A stretch of 64,000 nucleotides of DNA from Choristoneura fumiferana (GCF_025370935.1 NC_133494.1:19004377-19068376), one strand, 5' to 3'. Shown: positions 1 to 10,600, numbered from the stretch's first letter. Program-made: numbers and translations. Notes: generated by a model from the letters alone, not told the origin.

Positions 1-156
1 TTTTGCATTGCTCATCCAGATTTTGAAAAAAACAAAGATGTACTGATTACTTGGGTTGAGTTTGATACGGCATATGCTAATAATTTATTGAAGAAAGCAG
101 AGGAATTTTGGAGAAATGCAATTTACCCAAAAATTTTACATAATGCACTATCTTAA
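1..156 (+). CDS. C-terminal end of a probable YqaJ-type nuclease (transposon gene), truncated by the window edge
   Basis: An open frame enters from the left edge in frame 1 and gives 51 residues before TAA at 154-156. The tail reads VLITWVEFDTAYANN, then a helix-like LLKKAEEFWRNAIYPKIL. This acidic/aromatic C-terminus resembles YqaJ-domain (phage exonuclease/recombinase-like) proteins carried by some eukaryotic DNA transposons. Those proteins are thought to process DNA ends during transposition. The catalytic part lies outside the window, so the family call rests on the tail and on context. The next gene is a convergent THAP/DDE transposase, the pairing described for ISL2EU elements. It could instead be another protein with a similar tail. 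Confidence 0.55.
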   Translation, partial: FCIAHPDFEKNKDVLITWVEFDTAYANNLLKKAEEFWRNAIYPKILHNALS

Positions 157-170
157 ACCTATACAGCAAT

Positions 171-230
171 CCATATTAATATTATAAAAGTGTGTGTGTT
201 TGTACGTTTGTCCTTCTTTCACGTCGAAAC
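171..230 (+). mobile_element. Lep1-like repeat, 5' fragment
   Basis: AATATTATAAAAGTGTG followed by a TTTGT-rich stretch and TTTCACGTCGAAAC matches the start of the Lep1-like copies at 32838 and 40961. It breaks off into the foldback repeat that follows. Confidence 0.55.
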
Positions 231-245
231 ACACAGTGTTCCATA

Positions 246-1055
246 TGCCTCAAAAAATGTCCCTTTGCTGTTTTCAGTGAAAATCGATGGAGCATTTTAA
301 ATGAACGACGAGAATACCCGTGTGCCAATTCCTAAGTTTTTTATATAAAAAAATAATGAACTTTACATGACCTTTGCATTTTTTTTTCAATCAAATCTGT
401 AGTCGTAATACTAGTAATTATCAAAGATACGTTATTTCGATAAATGTAGTCTGATAAAGCATCATGGGGCACATGCTTCTTAGGTTTTACTATTGCGAAA
501 GCACCCTCGGGTACAAGGTAATTATATTTTTTTTTAAGAATTTCGTTTTTAATTTTTTTCTCCCTAAAAACTCAAAAGTGGGACTTGTGACTAATTTAAG
601 AAGATTGCCCGTAACTCGGCCTATCACTGATTATCGAAAATACAAACTGAGACATGGATGCACAGAAAAACCAGAAAAAGAGACCAGCACTGGGAATCGA
701 ACCCAGGTCCTCAGCAATATTTCCAAGTTAGTCACAAATCCCACTTTTGAGTTTTAAGAGAGAAAAAAAAAACGAAAGTCTGATAAATTACAATTACTCA
801 GTATCAAGAGGCCCTATTTCAAAAGTAAACCCTGAAAAATATGCCCCCATGATGCTTAATCACGTATGATACGTAAAATAAATATCTTGGATGGTTAAGT
901 TGCAAGATTTTTTTTTCATAAAGGACGCTAAAGTTCAGAATTTTATAAAAAAAAACTATTAGGAATTGGCACGCGGATATTCTCGTCGTGCATTTAAAAT
1001 GCATCCGTCCATCGATTTTCACTGAAAACAGCATAGGGATTTTTTTTGAGGCATT
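246..1055. repeat. Large foldback (inverted-repeat) element between the two transposon genes
   Basis: Left arm about 246-515 and right arm about 800-1055 are diverged reverse complements. Matching blocks include GAAAATCGATGGA, ACGACGAGAATA, GTGCCAATTCCTAA and AAGCATCATGGGG. A second inverted pair (571-597 against 728-755, core CTCAAAAGTGGGA) lies inside. The core carries a SINE-like segment. No coding capacity is seen, and it separates the 3' ends of the two convergent genes. Confidence 0.7.
632..718 (-). mobile_element. tRNA-derived SINE fragment inside the foldback element
   Basis: On the minus strand it reads GCTGAGGACCTGGGTTCGAT, with a Pol III B-box-like GGTTCGATTCC, followed by TGCTGGTCTCTTTTTCTGG. 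The same segment recurs at 31108-31247 (same strand) and 31337-31440 (opposite strand). Confidence 0.5.
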
Positions 1056-1296
1056 TAATTTTTTTTTAGTTAGGTTCATATTGTTTCTGTGGACACACCC
1101 AAAGTTAAAGCTTATAAAGCCTAATTAACTGATTGAACCTCAATCCGCTATAAGGCGTACTCTTTTTTATTGACTCGTGGTATATTTATTGTTATTGTTA
1201 TTTATTACGTTAACTATTTTTTCACAGGAGTGACGACTTTTGTTATAATCTGTACTTAAATAACTTGTAAATTTATAAAATAAAACAAAGCTAATA

Positions 1297-4028
1297 TTAT
1301 TGAATTTTTATTATATTATTTTGCAGATTCACAAGAGCACATGCTATAATAACAGCTTCATCTGCGAATTTCACGTGGTTATGGTTTATAACCGAGTGCG
1401 GTTTTAAAATCGCAAACTCTCTGACTCTCCGTATGACTCGTTCTACGTGAATCCTCAAACTTGCAATTATCTTTGTTTGGATGACATCCTTCTTGGTAGG
1501 TGTCTCCGTTGAGGAAACACTTGGAGGCCGCAGAAGTTTTACGTGCCTTTCCGCAAGAAGAGTCTCTATACCCTTAAAACCGCGATCGGCTAAAACCACA
1601 GCCCCTGGAGGAAGAATATCGACAAAGCCACTACGTTCCGTTATTGCTTTGTCAGAAATCCTTCCTCCAAAACCCTTTGAAATGAAACATACAAACCCAT
1701 TTGGGCAACATGCAATCAAATACTTTAATGTATTGCCTGATTTATACTGCGACCATGATCCTGATTGTTTTACAGGATCTGAAGGTTTTTCTATCTGTAT
1801 CTCAAAGCAATCCATTATACACTGGACATTAGCATATCTCACCTTGAAGACAGGAGGTAATGTCTTTTTTATTGCAAGAGGTTCTGGCAAGTATATATGC
1901 ATTTGTAGGTAAGTTGCCAGGTGAGGTATGCTAATTTTTAATACCTCTTGTATTGTTACCCGACTTAATTGAAACTGATGACTAAGTCTCTGAATAGTAT
2001 CATTTTGCTTCAGTTTAAACAAAGTGATAATGACATATAATAGGCGTATCTTACATTGCTTAGCCAGAAAATCTATGAACCAATAGAAGGATTTAGGAAT
2101 TCCAAGATACATTTTGGGGTTTTCCTTGATGACTTTTAAAACATGTGTTCGTCCAGACATATCTCTTTTTTCCATTGTGGGATCTTTATTTGTGCTAGAT
2201 GTTGAAGAGCTAAAGGGTTCGTATAGCGAAGGCGTTGATGAACGGCTGATGGTGGATAATGATGGCTGTCTCGACATCACATTCTCGGTCGTATCTGTTT
2301 CCTTAATATTGGCCGACACGCATACACTTCGAACTGAAGGTTTAGTCAAAACGGCTTTGGTAGAAAGTTTGGTTACAGTCTGAGTAGATTTACCGCACTG
2401 AAAAAAAAAAAATTATTTTACATACTTTTACCAGCTTCATAATATAAGCATTAGGTACTATCTACAGTGTAGACCACACTTAACTACCTATAAGTACTTT
2501 ACTTATAAAGTGGCCTGGTTTCTTTACGATTGTATATGTATGGTAGAACAAATTGAATCATAATCCAGAGTGGAACCTTTTAATAATCAATTTCACTATG
2601 ATTTCCTTGACAAAAGTATGAGATGTCAACATCACAATAGTAGGACAAAGTTCCACCCTGGGTCATGTCATGATTCAATTTGTTCGACTGTACTTCCCAT
2701 AAATGTACTACTGGCAAAAAATTAATCTCATGCTCCCTGGTATGCTTCTCACAGATTTTTCTGTAATCTATAGGTATTGGACTGTTTTCTGTTTCTTTTT
2801 TTATGAAGGGATGTTAATTTTTTGCCAATTTTCTGAATTGACTTGAAAACAGGTAATACAACAAAGGTTGACTGGTAGAGATCCCTTAAAGGGATAAGTC
2901 CGCCTTTGTACAAGTATCTCAAAGTTTGTCAATTGTGTTTTGTTCCTTTTCTTTTGTACAATAAAGAGTTTACATACATACATACACACAACACAATGAC
3001 TTTATTGTACACCAGAAATAGTTACAGAAAACAATAAACAATATAGCAGACTACACTACTGTTTCTTATAATAATTTTACCTTCATTGCAGTAGCCATAG
3101 TAGACAACTCTTTTTCGGTATTTAGGGTGTCATCAATGAGCTTTTCCTAAAAGTAAATAACAATACACATAATATAACATAGAAAGCATGAACAATCGGT
3201 AATAGAATTGTAGGTGCATTTCCAGATGATACTCCACTTGATATAAGGTAAACGTGCGAGTGCTTGTCACTGTCCCAGTAGTTGGCATCTTTAATTTTAT
3301 GTCTTTAGTGATAGAGATGACAGCAGGGTGTTGTCTATTGGGCATTAGCATGCCGAGCTCTTGGACGTTTACATTAGTTTAAATTTTTTCCCATTATTCA
3401 GCTCAACTAGGGTAAGAATTATCAAAATGGGCAAACACATTTGATTTCCAGAGTGCCTGAAAGTACTTCCTTCATACTTACATACATACATGCATAGATG
3501 GATAAACACATTACCCTCCTTTGGGTCTCGCAGTTGGGATATAAACTTATGTCTGACTAAACAAAACAAATGTGGCAGCAGCCTGGCCGACATGCACCCC
3601 ATGACTATATCAATAAATTAAGCTCAAGCAGTTTGGTTAACACTTACACAATCATTCTCATAATATGTTCTGGTTATGATCAAATTTGCCGTCTTTTTTA
3701 AATGCAGCTTTCCTGATTTACCTTTGTAGCAATCTTCCTCAATCTGAAAACAATATAACAACGTTATTTTCAAAATCACAATTTACAAAAGTTCACTTTG
3801 ACCCACTATACTCACATTGATATGATCCTCACAAACATATAAACTATGTTTTGGGCAATTTATCTCCAAAGCTTGGCACCATGTCTCTTGTAAAGACTTC
3901 GGTATGCACAGAAAAGCTGAATCCCGATAGTCTCGTCGGTATTTCTTACAAGAAGGTACAAAGCACATGAGCCTATCTTTGTAATAGTCCATTACCGCTC
4001 GAGTACTTTCAGGATTATCTGTGTCCAT
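1297..4028 (-). CDS. THAP-domain DDE transposase (ISL2EU/Harbinger-related), intron-containing
   Basis: The exons are read on the minus strand. Exon 1 (4028-3816) begins at ATG and carries a THAP zinc finger: CFVPSC, an invariant-type W, then CEDH. It ends at donor GTGAGT. The next exon (3743-3648) begins after TTTTCAG and completes the THAP fold (IEEDCYKGKSGKLHLKK). One or two middle exons are uncertain: 3556-3515, and about 3352-3233 ending at a weak GTGGAG donor. A further exon is clear (3146-3081). The terminal exon (2397-1297) starts after TTTTTTTCAG, and all junctions are phase 0. It has a helix-turn-helix-like region (TIQRLSHQFQLSRVTIQEV), then DDE_Tnp_4-like motifs: IMDCFEI (D at 1812-1810), VVLADRGFKG (D at 1587-1585) and HVERVIRRVREF (E at 1443-1441). 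The acidic triad and frame are intact. The protein should bind the element ends through THAP and catalyse cut-and-paste transposition in the nucleus. The frame stays open upstream of the TTG at 2349, so that is not the start. Confidence 0.85.
2537..2692. mobile_element. Palindromic MITE in a transposase intron
   Basis: Inverted arms 2537-2580 and 2645-2692 share GAACAAATTGAATCAT and GGTGGAAC-type blocks. The right end is TCGACTGTAC. It lies wholly within the intron between 2397 and 3081. Confidence 0.65.
2970..3060 (-). repeat. Probable LINE 3'-end remnant in a transposase intron
   Basis: A (CATA)n run then ATGACTTTATTGTACACC. The same ATGACT(C)TTTATTG...ACAGAAAACA layout occurs at 16968. 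Read on the minus strand this is a 3' UTR with a simple-repeat tail. Confidence 0.35.
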
Positions 4029-4594
4029 TGTACAGACACTAATAAACTAATGTAGTCGTGTAGCAGTCCAAAAGTGCAGGCAAGGGTCGTCGTTGGGGCA
4101 AGAAAACGGGAATCCAAGAAGAAGAGCGTAAGTTATCAAAAGTAGGTCCAATCGGTGTCCAAATATCGTGCAGGGGTCGTATAGTAATGCGGCAAGATCA
4201 AAAGTCCAAAATTCGTGCTAGGGCCGTTCAAAATACTCCATAAATCACTTATTGAACCGAATCGTAACCAAACACAACAGTCGAATAATTCAAATCACTT
4301 TTTGACAATGACAGATGTGACTGACGTAATCTTTTTTTTTTTAATTATTCTGACGAGTGATAGTCCTAACCTTGTGTGCCCTAAAAACGCACAAATGTCA
4401 AATCAGTCACAAAAAAAAAATATATAAATAAATTATAGGAGATAAAAATAAAATACCTGTGTTTTCTTGACCTTTTAGAAGGCTATTATCGAAATAAAAC
4501 ACAATTTGCACCTCTTAAAAAAACTTTACATAGCCAATTGCATAGTTCTCACGAAATCGCGGCCACAGGGTAGTTTATAGTAACAATTAGACCA

Positions 4595-4768
4595 TTTTTA
4601 ACCCCCGACGCAAGTTATAAGTTTGACCGCTATGTTGTCTGTCTGTGGCACCGTAGTTCTTAAACGTTTTTTTATTTAAATGCAGGTTTTCTAGCGATGG
4701 TTCTTAGACATGTTTTATCAAAATCGGTGTAGCCGTTTTGACAAAGTCGAGGGTTTTCCAACTTCTTG
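4595..4768 (+). repeat. CCCCCGACGC-family repeat, copy 1
   Basis: Starts TTTTTAACCCCCGACGCAA and contains TGTCTGTGGCACCGTAG, AGCGATGGTTCTTAGACATG and TTATCAAAATCGGT. It ends near a GGGTTTTCCAAC stretch. The family recurs at 8691, 12138, 18762, 46711, 51140, 52040 and 53683. Confidence 0.6.
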
Positions 4769-5490
4769 TTTTTACTAATAACATATTTTGTTACAGGTAA
4801 TACTCGTAGCAGTTGTCTAAGGGAGATCGTGGAAGACGCCAAGGAAATAGTTTATGTGATTTTTATGTAACGTATACAGACAGATAAACATTTGGTAAGG
4901 GGCTATAAATTTATTTTATACAGGTAATAAAATCAAAACAGCCGTAAGGCTGTGGCAACAAGATTGATGGTTACAAATCGCATAGATTTTACTGTCTAAG
5001 TATAAGGTCACGCCTTGGAAAAAGCGGAGAATGTGGTTTAGCTACACGGCTAATGTGACGGTGGTTTTGAGATATTAATACAATTCTCATTTAATTTCTT
5101 AATTATTTCGTAGAAATTAGAGTTTTACAGTATTTTTAAAGACATTTTAAACCTAAACTTAGCCAACCTAACTCAAGGTAGGTATCCAATTCATTTTGTA
5201 AGTTACATGCGATTTTGCCGTATGTATTTATTTTTTAGGAGACGAAGAAAACAGTTTCCGTCACTTTGTTCCGCACTAAGCTTCTGTATTCCATCCATAA
5301 GCGCGGATAAACCTCTAGCCTTACATATAAAAGCGCGGCCAAAAAGGTTAAGAACCGCTGTCCTTGACAAAGATCTCCCTCCCATATTTATAAATTCACG
5401 CAACTGTTGGTAGGTATAATATTGTTGGCTGAACCTGCATTGTCTTTAACATCAGATAATTATTCATGTGCAAACAGCATTTCCGATGGG
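4769..5490. other. No gene seen
   Basis: AT-rich spacer. Short frames at 5203-5413 overlap on both strands and resemble nothing I recognise. Confidence 0.4.
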
Positions 5491-5494
5491 TTAT

Positions 5495-5685
5495 ACAAAC
5501 CGCTCTCTATGGCCAACTACGGACTCCGGAGTCCAGCTGTTCGTTGTGGAAGGCAAGGCGAAGCCACCACCCCATTTTCCCAAGAAAGTCGTCATGAAGG
5601 TTCTCAGTACCGCAGTTATCAGGACCGCTGATACTGATACGACGATCACGACCACTGTCAAGAGTGTAGCGAGTTAGAAGAATAC
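5495..5685 (+). repeat. Interspersed repeat with PKKVVMK-like frame, copy 1
   Basis: Contains GCCAACTACGGACTCCG, GTGGAAGGCAAGG, CCCAAGAAAGTCGTCATGA and GAGTGTAGCGA. Each block has a counterpart on the minus strand at 23701-23860, so this is a dispersed repeat and not a single gene. Confidence 0.55.
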
Positions 5686-6011
5686 AAACCGCTCTTCTCA
5701 TCTCTAGCTTCACCCTTACAAAATTGGGGTGTTCACCCTTAAAATTAGATATTAATTTAAAACTCCCCTTTAAAGGGGGGTAATAAAACAGGATTATGCA
5801 CAATGTCTTGATGGATATAATGCAATATCTCCGGAAATAAGCAAATACTGTTAAGTACCTAATGAGCCAGAGGTACCTGATTTGGTACTCAAGCTAGGGG
5901 ATTCAGTGACATTAATTGATTATCATGACGAAGAATGGAACATTATTATTAGGTATGCGAGCTTGTGAAGACTAAAAATACTGAAGCCGTATTGCCTGGT
6001 GTTCCCTTCTT

Positions 6012-6590
6012 TCGCAGACAGAAATTTCATAGAATTTCGTTTCGCAGAAAATGTTTCATATAATATTTGGTCCTTGTAATTTTAATTCGAATATTATTGT
6101 TTCAACGACTATTTACTTGAATTAAACATATTTAATAAAAAAACTATTCAATGAATCTTATATTTTCAAAATTATCAAATTGTAGAATTATTTTTAACAA
6201 TATTGTTTGTTCGATACAATATATTAGAATAGGTTAGAAATCGCTACCAGAAATTTGGTTAGGTTGGTTAGGTTAGAACAGTGACCTAGTCAAAAACGAC
6301 TCGCTACTAAAAAGTAGGTACGTTAGGTTAGGTTAGAACTGCGACCACATCAGATGCATGTTTTTCTTGGTAATAAGTTTTATAATAAATAAATAATATG
6401 AGAATAATGAATATTTGATTTGTTATTCTTTGATATGAATATCTAAACAATCATTTATATTTGTAACAAAAATCAATGATTTAAATTTCTTCAAAGTAAG
6501 TGTTCTGCGTATTGATTATTCTACGAAACGATAATATGATAAAAAATGTCTGTTAAACGAAATTATATTAAAATTTTGTCCGTAAAACAA
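6012..6590. repeat. AT-rich foldback element with embedded TTAGG runs
   Basis: TTTCGCAGACAGAAATTTCA...TTTCGTTTCGCAG at the left is loosely the reverse complement of the segment near 6510-6590. Inside are GGTTAGGTTGGTTAGGTTAG (about 6256-6275) and TTAGGTTAGGTTAG (about 6325-6340). The arms are degenerate. Confidence 0.4.
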
Positions 6591-6600
6591 CGTACAACCC

Positions 6601-6708
6601 GCATTGTCTAACGTTTCTGACGCTCGCGATCGCAATCAAATGACAGTTTTTGTATGCGTAATCTGTCATTTGACTGTTATCGCGAGAGTCAGTAACGTTA
6701 CGCAATAG
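6601..6708. mobile_element. Palindromic MITE (46-bp arms)
   Basis: Arms 6601-6646 and 6663-6708 pair, for example CAATCAAATGACAG with CTGTCATTTGACTG and GCATTGTCTAACGTT with AACGTTACGCAATAG. The loop is about 16 bp. Confidence 0.65.
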
Positions 6709-6723
6709 CCCCTGTACCACTAC

Positions 6724-6844
6724 CATGAGTTTACAGTGACCGTACTCCATAGCGACAGCGTAAATTATTTGTAGAGGCGCTGTACTATTCTCCATACAAA
6801 TAATTTACGCCGTCGCTATCGAGTACGGTCACCGTAAACTCATG
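6724..6844. mobile_element. Palindromic MITE (50-bp arms)
   Basis: The left arm CATGAGTTTACAGTGACC... (6724-6773) is the reverse complement of 6795-6844 with about four mismatches. The loop is 21 bp. It sits 15 bp from the preceding hairpin. Confidence 0.75.
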
Positions 6845-6848
6845 GAAA

Positions 6849-7507
6849 ACAAAAAAGGAAAAACAAGTCTAGTAATAGTTGGCCTAGAACGTTGTCCAGT
6901 TTTTGTTTTGTTTACAATTAAATAAATAATATTTCAATGCCCTAATATAAATAGTGCTTAAGTGAATTTTAACATTAGGTTATGAATTTGCATGCCACAA
7001 TGGCGCCACAAGGCGCCACATTAGTTATACAAATACAAATAATAATGTAATTAACAGCCTGTAATTTACCTATGTTGGACAATTATTTGTATTTGCAGTT
7101 GCAGTAACTTAAAGTTCTTTTTTTATTTTTTATTTATAAAAATTAAGGCAGACGGGTCTTTTTTGATGAATACTTTTTTTAAGTTCCGTAAAAATGGCCG
7201 CTTAAGAGTATATAACACAATATTTATTTGGAATGGTCTTATTATTAATTTATATTTCATACCCATGCTACAATACAAAAAATGTAATCCATACCTTTTT
7301 GCAATATAAAAGTGGATACTTATGTTGGACACTGATTGTACAGTCACCTGCATTAATTTCTGCCACAGCGAAGCGTGCAAAAATATCTGACAGGTCCTAT
7401 CAGCCCTAGAAATAGTTAAATAGTTTCTGCTACTATATATGCTAATATTATTATTTATTTTTTAATTTTATCTTAATACTCAACAGTTGTGTTTATTTTA
7501 TTTTTAA
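6849..7507. other. No gene seen
   Basis: AT-rich spacer. A motif AAGTGGATACTTATGTTGG near 7308 resembles one arm of the MITE at 37458. Confidence 0.35.
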
Positions 7508-7591
7508 CACAGTAGGTTCGCTATTTGAAGGGATCGCTAATGCGGATCGGAATTATTTCCAAATATCCCTGTCCATGATATAATCATTAAC
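7508..7591 (-). mobile_element. SINE body fragment (tRNA-Arg-like family)
   Basis: Reverse complement of the 14363-14430 segment: ATCATGGACAGGGATATTTG, CGATCCGCATTAGCGATCCC and GAACCTACTGTGTT are shared. Confidence 0.6.
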
Positions 7592-7896
7592 TTTAAAATA
7601 CGCCTTAGATATTAATGTCTTCTTGACAATAGATCTGAATTTTGTATCCGTCACATTCTTTATCAAATGGAAACATCTGTTTGTGGAAAATATTAGCGCT
7701 CCCATTTTGACCGATGACCGCCATTACGACATGGCGTCATCGATGGGGACGCACAGAGCCAAGAAAGGGTAACTTTTTACTTTGGTATTTGTATTCACAT
7801 ACGTCAGTAATTTTTGTTTTTAGACCGCTACGAAGTTTTTATTCGACTGTATTAGATGGAATAGGACTTTAAAGAGAAGAAAATTTCAATGTTACT

Positions 7897-8034
7897 TTTA
7901 TCCCGCGGGAATTATGCAATTTTCCGGTAAAATCTATCCTATTTCCTTCCCCGGGGCTCAAACTAAATCTGTACCAAATTCCGTCGAAATCAATTTACAA
8001 GTTTTAGTGTACCTAAAGAGGTAACAGACAGAAC
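7897..8034 (-). mobile_element. Lep1-like fragment
   Basis: Contains ATCCCGCGGGAATTATGCAA, TTTTCCGG, CCCCGGGGCTCAAACTAAA and GAGGTAACAGACAG in the order of other minus-strand Lep1-like copies. The GCCCGCGAC end is missing. Confidence 0.6.
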
Positions 8035-8161
8035 ACTTAAGCATTTATAGGTAAATGTTTATCTCAAAAAAACAAATGCTTATTATGCAATGTGCAAGCA
8101 CCTAAGTTTTTTTAAAGCAGACTTCAAAATATCAAAAGGTTTCTCAATTTGCTTTCTTAAA

Positions 8162-8416
8162 CTAACTCACGTTGAAATTTACACAATTTTTTCTCTGAAA
8201 ACCACAAGGACATCGAGGAAATACTTCACAGCTTTCATCACATTTGATCCCGTACAATAAAATCCCTACAAAAAGGGTCTTAAAAGATACCGATTGAAAA
8301 TTCGGGCATCGAAATCTTTTTTTTTTCCTGATCATATCATCCCCCCCTTTCTGCCAGCATTGTGCGTGACAGTACTGATTAGATTCCTTTGATGTGGACC
8401 CTCTGTTTTCAAACAA
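8162..8416 (-). CDS. Candidate cysteine-rich short ORF or exon, unrecognised
   Basis: An 84-codon frame with two cysteine clusters, YCHAQC and KCDESCEVFPRCPCGF...C. A possible acceptor (TTTTTGTAG) precedes ILLYGIKCDESC, and a good donor (AACGTGAGTT) follows NCVNFN. That would make an exon of about 105 bp. A hydrophobic run (VSFKTLFVGILLYGI) precedes the cysteines. I do not recognise the family. Chance cannot be excluded in AT-rich repeat DNA. Confidence 0.2.
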   Translation of the reverse strand: MFENRGSTSKESNQYCHAQCWQKGGDDMIRKKKRFRCPNFQSVSFKTLFVGILLYGIKCDESCEVFPRCPCGFQRKNCVNFNVS

Positions 8417-8690
8417 CTAATATCATATTGTACTGTTTGGACTCAAAGAAAATATGCCCTTTTATACAGAATTATCGATCTGGAATGAGAAAACGACACC
8501 CCAAAACAGGTGTGGAGTCGGGAAATTCGAGTTTAATACTCTGGCCATTTTATTTGAAGGTACATTTGTAAGTGGGTACATGGCATAAGATATGGCGTTT
8601 AATTATGTCGCTTCAATTCTTTTATTGTCATAGTGAAATGTTCTTTAAGGGTTGTACCTTTGTTTTCTGTACCTACTGCTCACTATATTG

Positions 8691-8871
8691 TTAACCCCCG
8701 ACGCAAAAAGAGGGTTATAAATTTGACCGCTAGTACGTGTATCTGTCTGTGGCACCGTAGCTCTTAAACGGGTGGACCGATTTGTGGTGGACCGACCAGG
8801 GTTTCTAGCAATGGTTTTAGACATGTTTCATTAAAATCGGTTCATTCGTTTTTGAGATATTGTACTTTTTG
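8691..8871 (+). repeat. CCCCCGACGC-family repeat, copy 2
   Basis: TTAACCCCCGACGCAAAAAG, TCTGTCTGTGGCACCGTAG, CTCTTAAACGGGTGGACCGA and TTTTGAGATATTG in the family order. Confidence 0.7.
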
Positions 8872-10110
8872 TTGAATAGGTTATCGAGTTCAATAAAGAT
8901 TCATTGTTTTGTAGATTGTAGTCAGGTCAGATAGGTAGGTAATTGGGTCAGGTAAAAATATCTTTAAGTGCCTAAATGAAGATTTTTCATTTTATATTTT
9001 AGTTACACATTGTACGGTGTGCGCAGTACTTTTCCTGTACTTTGTTAAATATTTTTTCACAAAATTTGGCTGCAAAAATGGCTGTCAATCTAATATCATT
9101 TCTGGTGAAGGTCAAACGTAACACGTTAATTTCACAGATGGGATGTTATGAATAATGCGCGATGTAATTATCGTTTGGGAATTGGGTCAGATGAATTTGG
9201 TTCATAACAACAACATTATTCTGAAAAGTTGCAACTTGGAACTATATACATTAACCTAACATACCTAATATACACAATATCCACTGCTGAGACATAAAAA
9301 AAACTTTTTAACCTTATAAATAACGAAATTCTTGCACTGACACTGAATTGTAAACACAAGTCCGAGCATACTGTAAAATCAATTGTAAAAGTAATTACCA
9401 AATGTGAATGTGAAATAAAAGATTATTCAATGGAATATAGAAGTTTGGATGAAAAAAAAAAAGGATTTGGATGATAGATGATGACTAAAAAGTGATACTA
9501 CGTATTTTTAAACTACTCGACGCTTTCTAGATTATAGTTTTTAGTTGACGGTGATTTACTAAATTCTCCGCCATCACAAGTATGGTCTTCACAGGAAAGG
9601 TTTTCTGCTCGAATGTGAGTCATTACAGTGGTTTTGACCAACCATCATTGGGTCATCCACAACCTCTAATAACCTAGTGCAGCGACTTAGAAATAAGTAT
9701 AAACCATTTCAAAACAGCATTTTATCTGTGACTTGTACCAAAGTACTAGGGCGAGGGTGGAACTGGAACCCTCAGTACAAAATTTTAAACTCCCAGCAAC
9801 GGTTCGACCCCGGCCGTAAAACGGCGAGCTAAGTGTGCATTCGATCAAGTCCGCTCAGACTCAATTTACTAAATAGAAGCGTGGCGCTACAACAATAAAT
9901 AAATACAAGTCAACGCACGTAAACAGAGCTCTGGGTGGCTAGTGGAGGGGATACGTTTGCGCATCTGTCAACTAACAAGCCAATGGCGTGACGGCCGCGC
10001 GCGCGCTCCTACGCCCCCTCCCGCGTCCCCCACTGCTCCGCCGCCAATTTGGTCCGTATTTCGCTCACTGCGCAGGTCGCCAGGAGCTCTTTTTACGTGC
10101 GTCGATTTGT
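8872..10110. other. No gene seen; GC-rich spike at 9960-10080
   Basis: Mostly AT-rich spacer. At 9960-10080 composition changes sharply to GC-rich (GACGGCCGCGCGCGCGCTCC), with an AGCCAATGGCG CCAAT-like motif just before. It may be a promoter-like CpG patch or repeat debris. No exon is recognised. Confidence 0.3.
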
Positions 10111-10600
10111 ACCTCATTTAGTTTCTTGCCAGAATCTTCTCAACACCTTTTTTCGAATCATTGGTGGGGGACTAGTGGGATAGACGGTTTTATTTTACAT
10201 TCTTGTGCTTGTTATAGCCTCATCATCATCATCCCAGCCTATATACGTCCCACTGCTGGGCACAGGCCTCCTCTCAGAACAAAAGGGCTTGGGCCATATA
10301 GTTCCCACGCGGGCCCAGTGCGAATTGGGAACTTCACACGCACTATTGAATTTCTTCGCAGGTTTGTGCAGGTTTCCTCACGATGTTTTCCTTCACCGCA
10401 AAGCTCGTGGTAAATTTCAAATGTAATTCCGCACATGAATTTCGAAAAACTCAGAGGTGCGAGCCGGGGTTTGAACCCACGACCCTCTGTTTGAGAGGCG
10501 ATAGGTCAAACCACTAGGCCACCACGGCCTAGCCGGGCCGGGCTTGTTATAGCCTAAATTGAATAAAATTATTTTGACTTTAACTCAATTCTCACCAGAT
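10111..10600 (+). mobile_element. LINE/SINE 3'-end segment, split by a SINE insertion
   Basis: AGTTTCTTGCCAGAATCTTC at the left and AGCCTAAATTGAATAAAATT at the right are consecutive parts of the 3' end seen intact at 14515-14622. The SINE at 10221-10541 sits between them, so this copy is the older host. Confidence 0.7.
10221..10541 (-). mobile_element. Full-length tRNA-derived SINE with target-site duplication
   Basis: On the minus strand: GCCGTGGTGGCCTAGTGGTT (A-box-like), GGTTCAAACCC (B-box-like), a body, and a tail CAGTGGGACGTATATAGGCT then (GAT)n. The 14-bp duplication GCTTGTTATAGCCT flanks it at 10207-10220 and 10542-10555. Open frames here (for example RPRPPLLR... and AHSHAG-type) are only SINE readings. 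Confidence 0.9.

Noticed and set aside
5203..5413. Overlapping frames on both strands of similar length
   Set aside because: No motif on either strand and no repeat or splice support.
7731..7769. ATG with a good context followed by 12 codons and a possible GTAACT donor (first exon of a gene?)
   Set aside because: Too short, no recognisable peptide and no following exon found.
9988..10413. 141-codon frame on +
   Set aside because: Runs through a GC patch, a LINE end and the reversed SINE; a composite of repeats.
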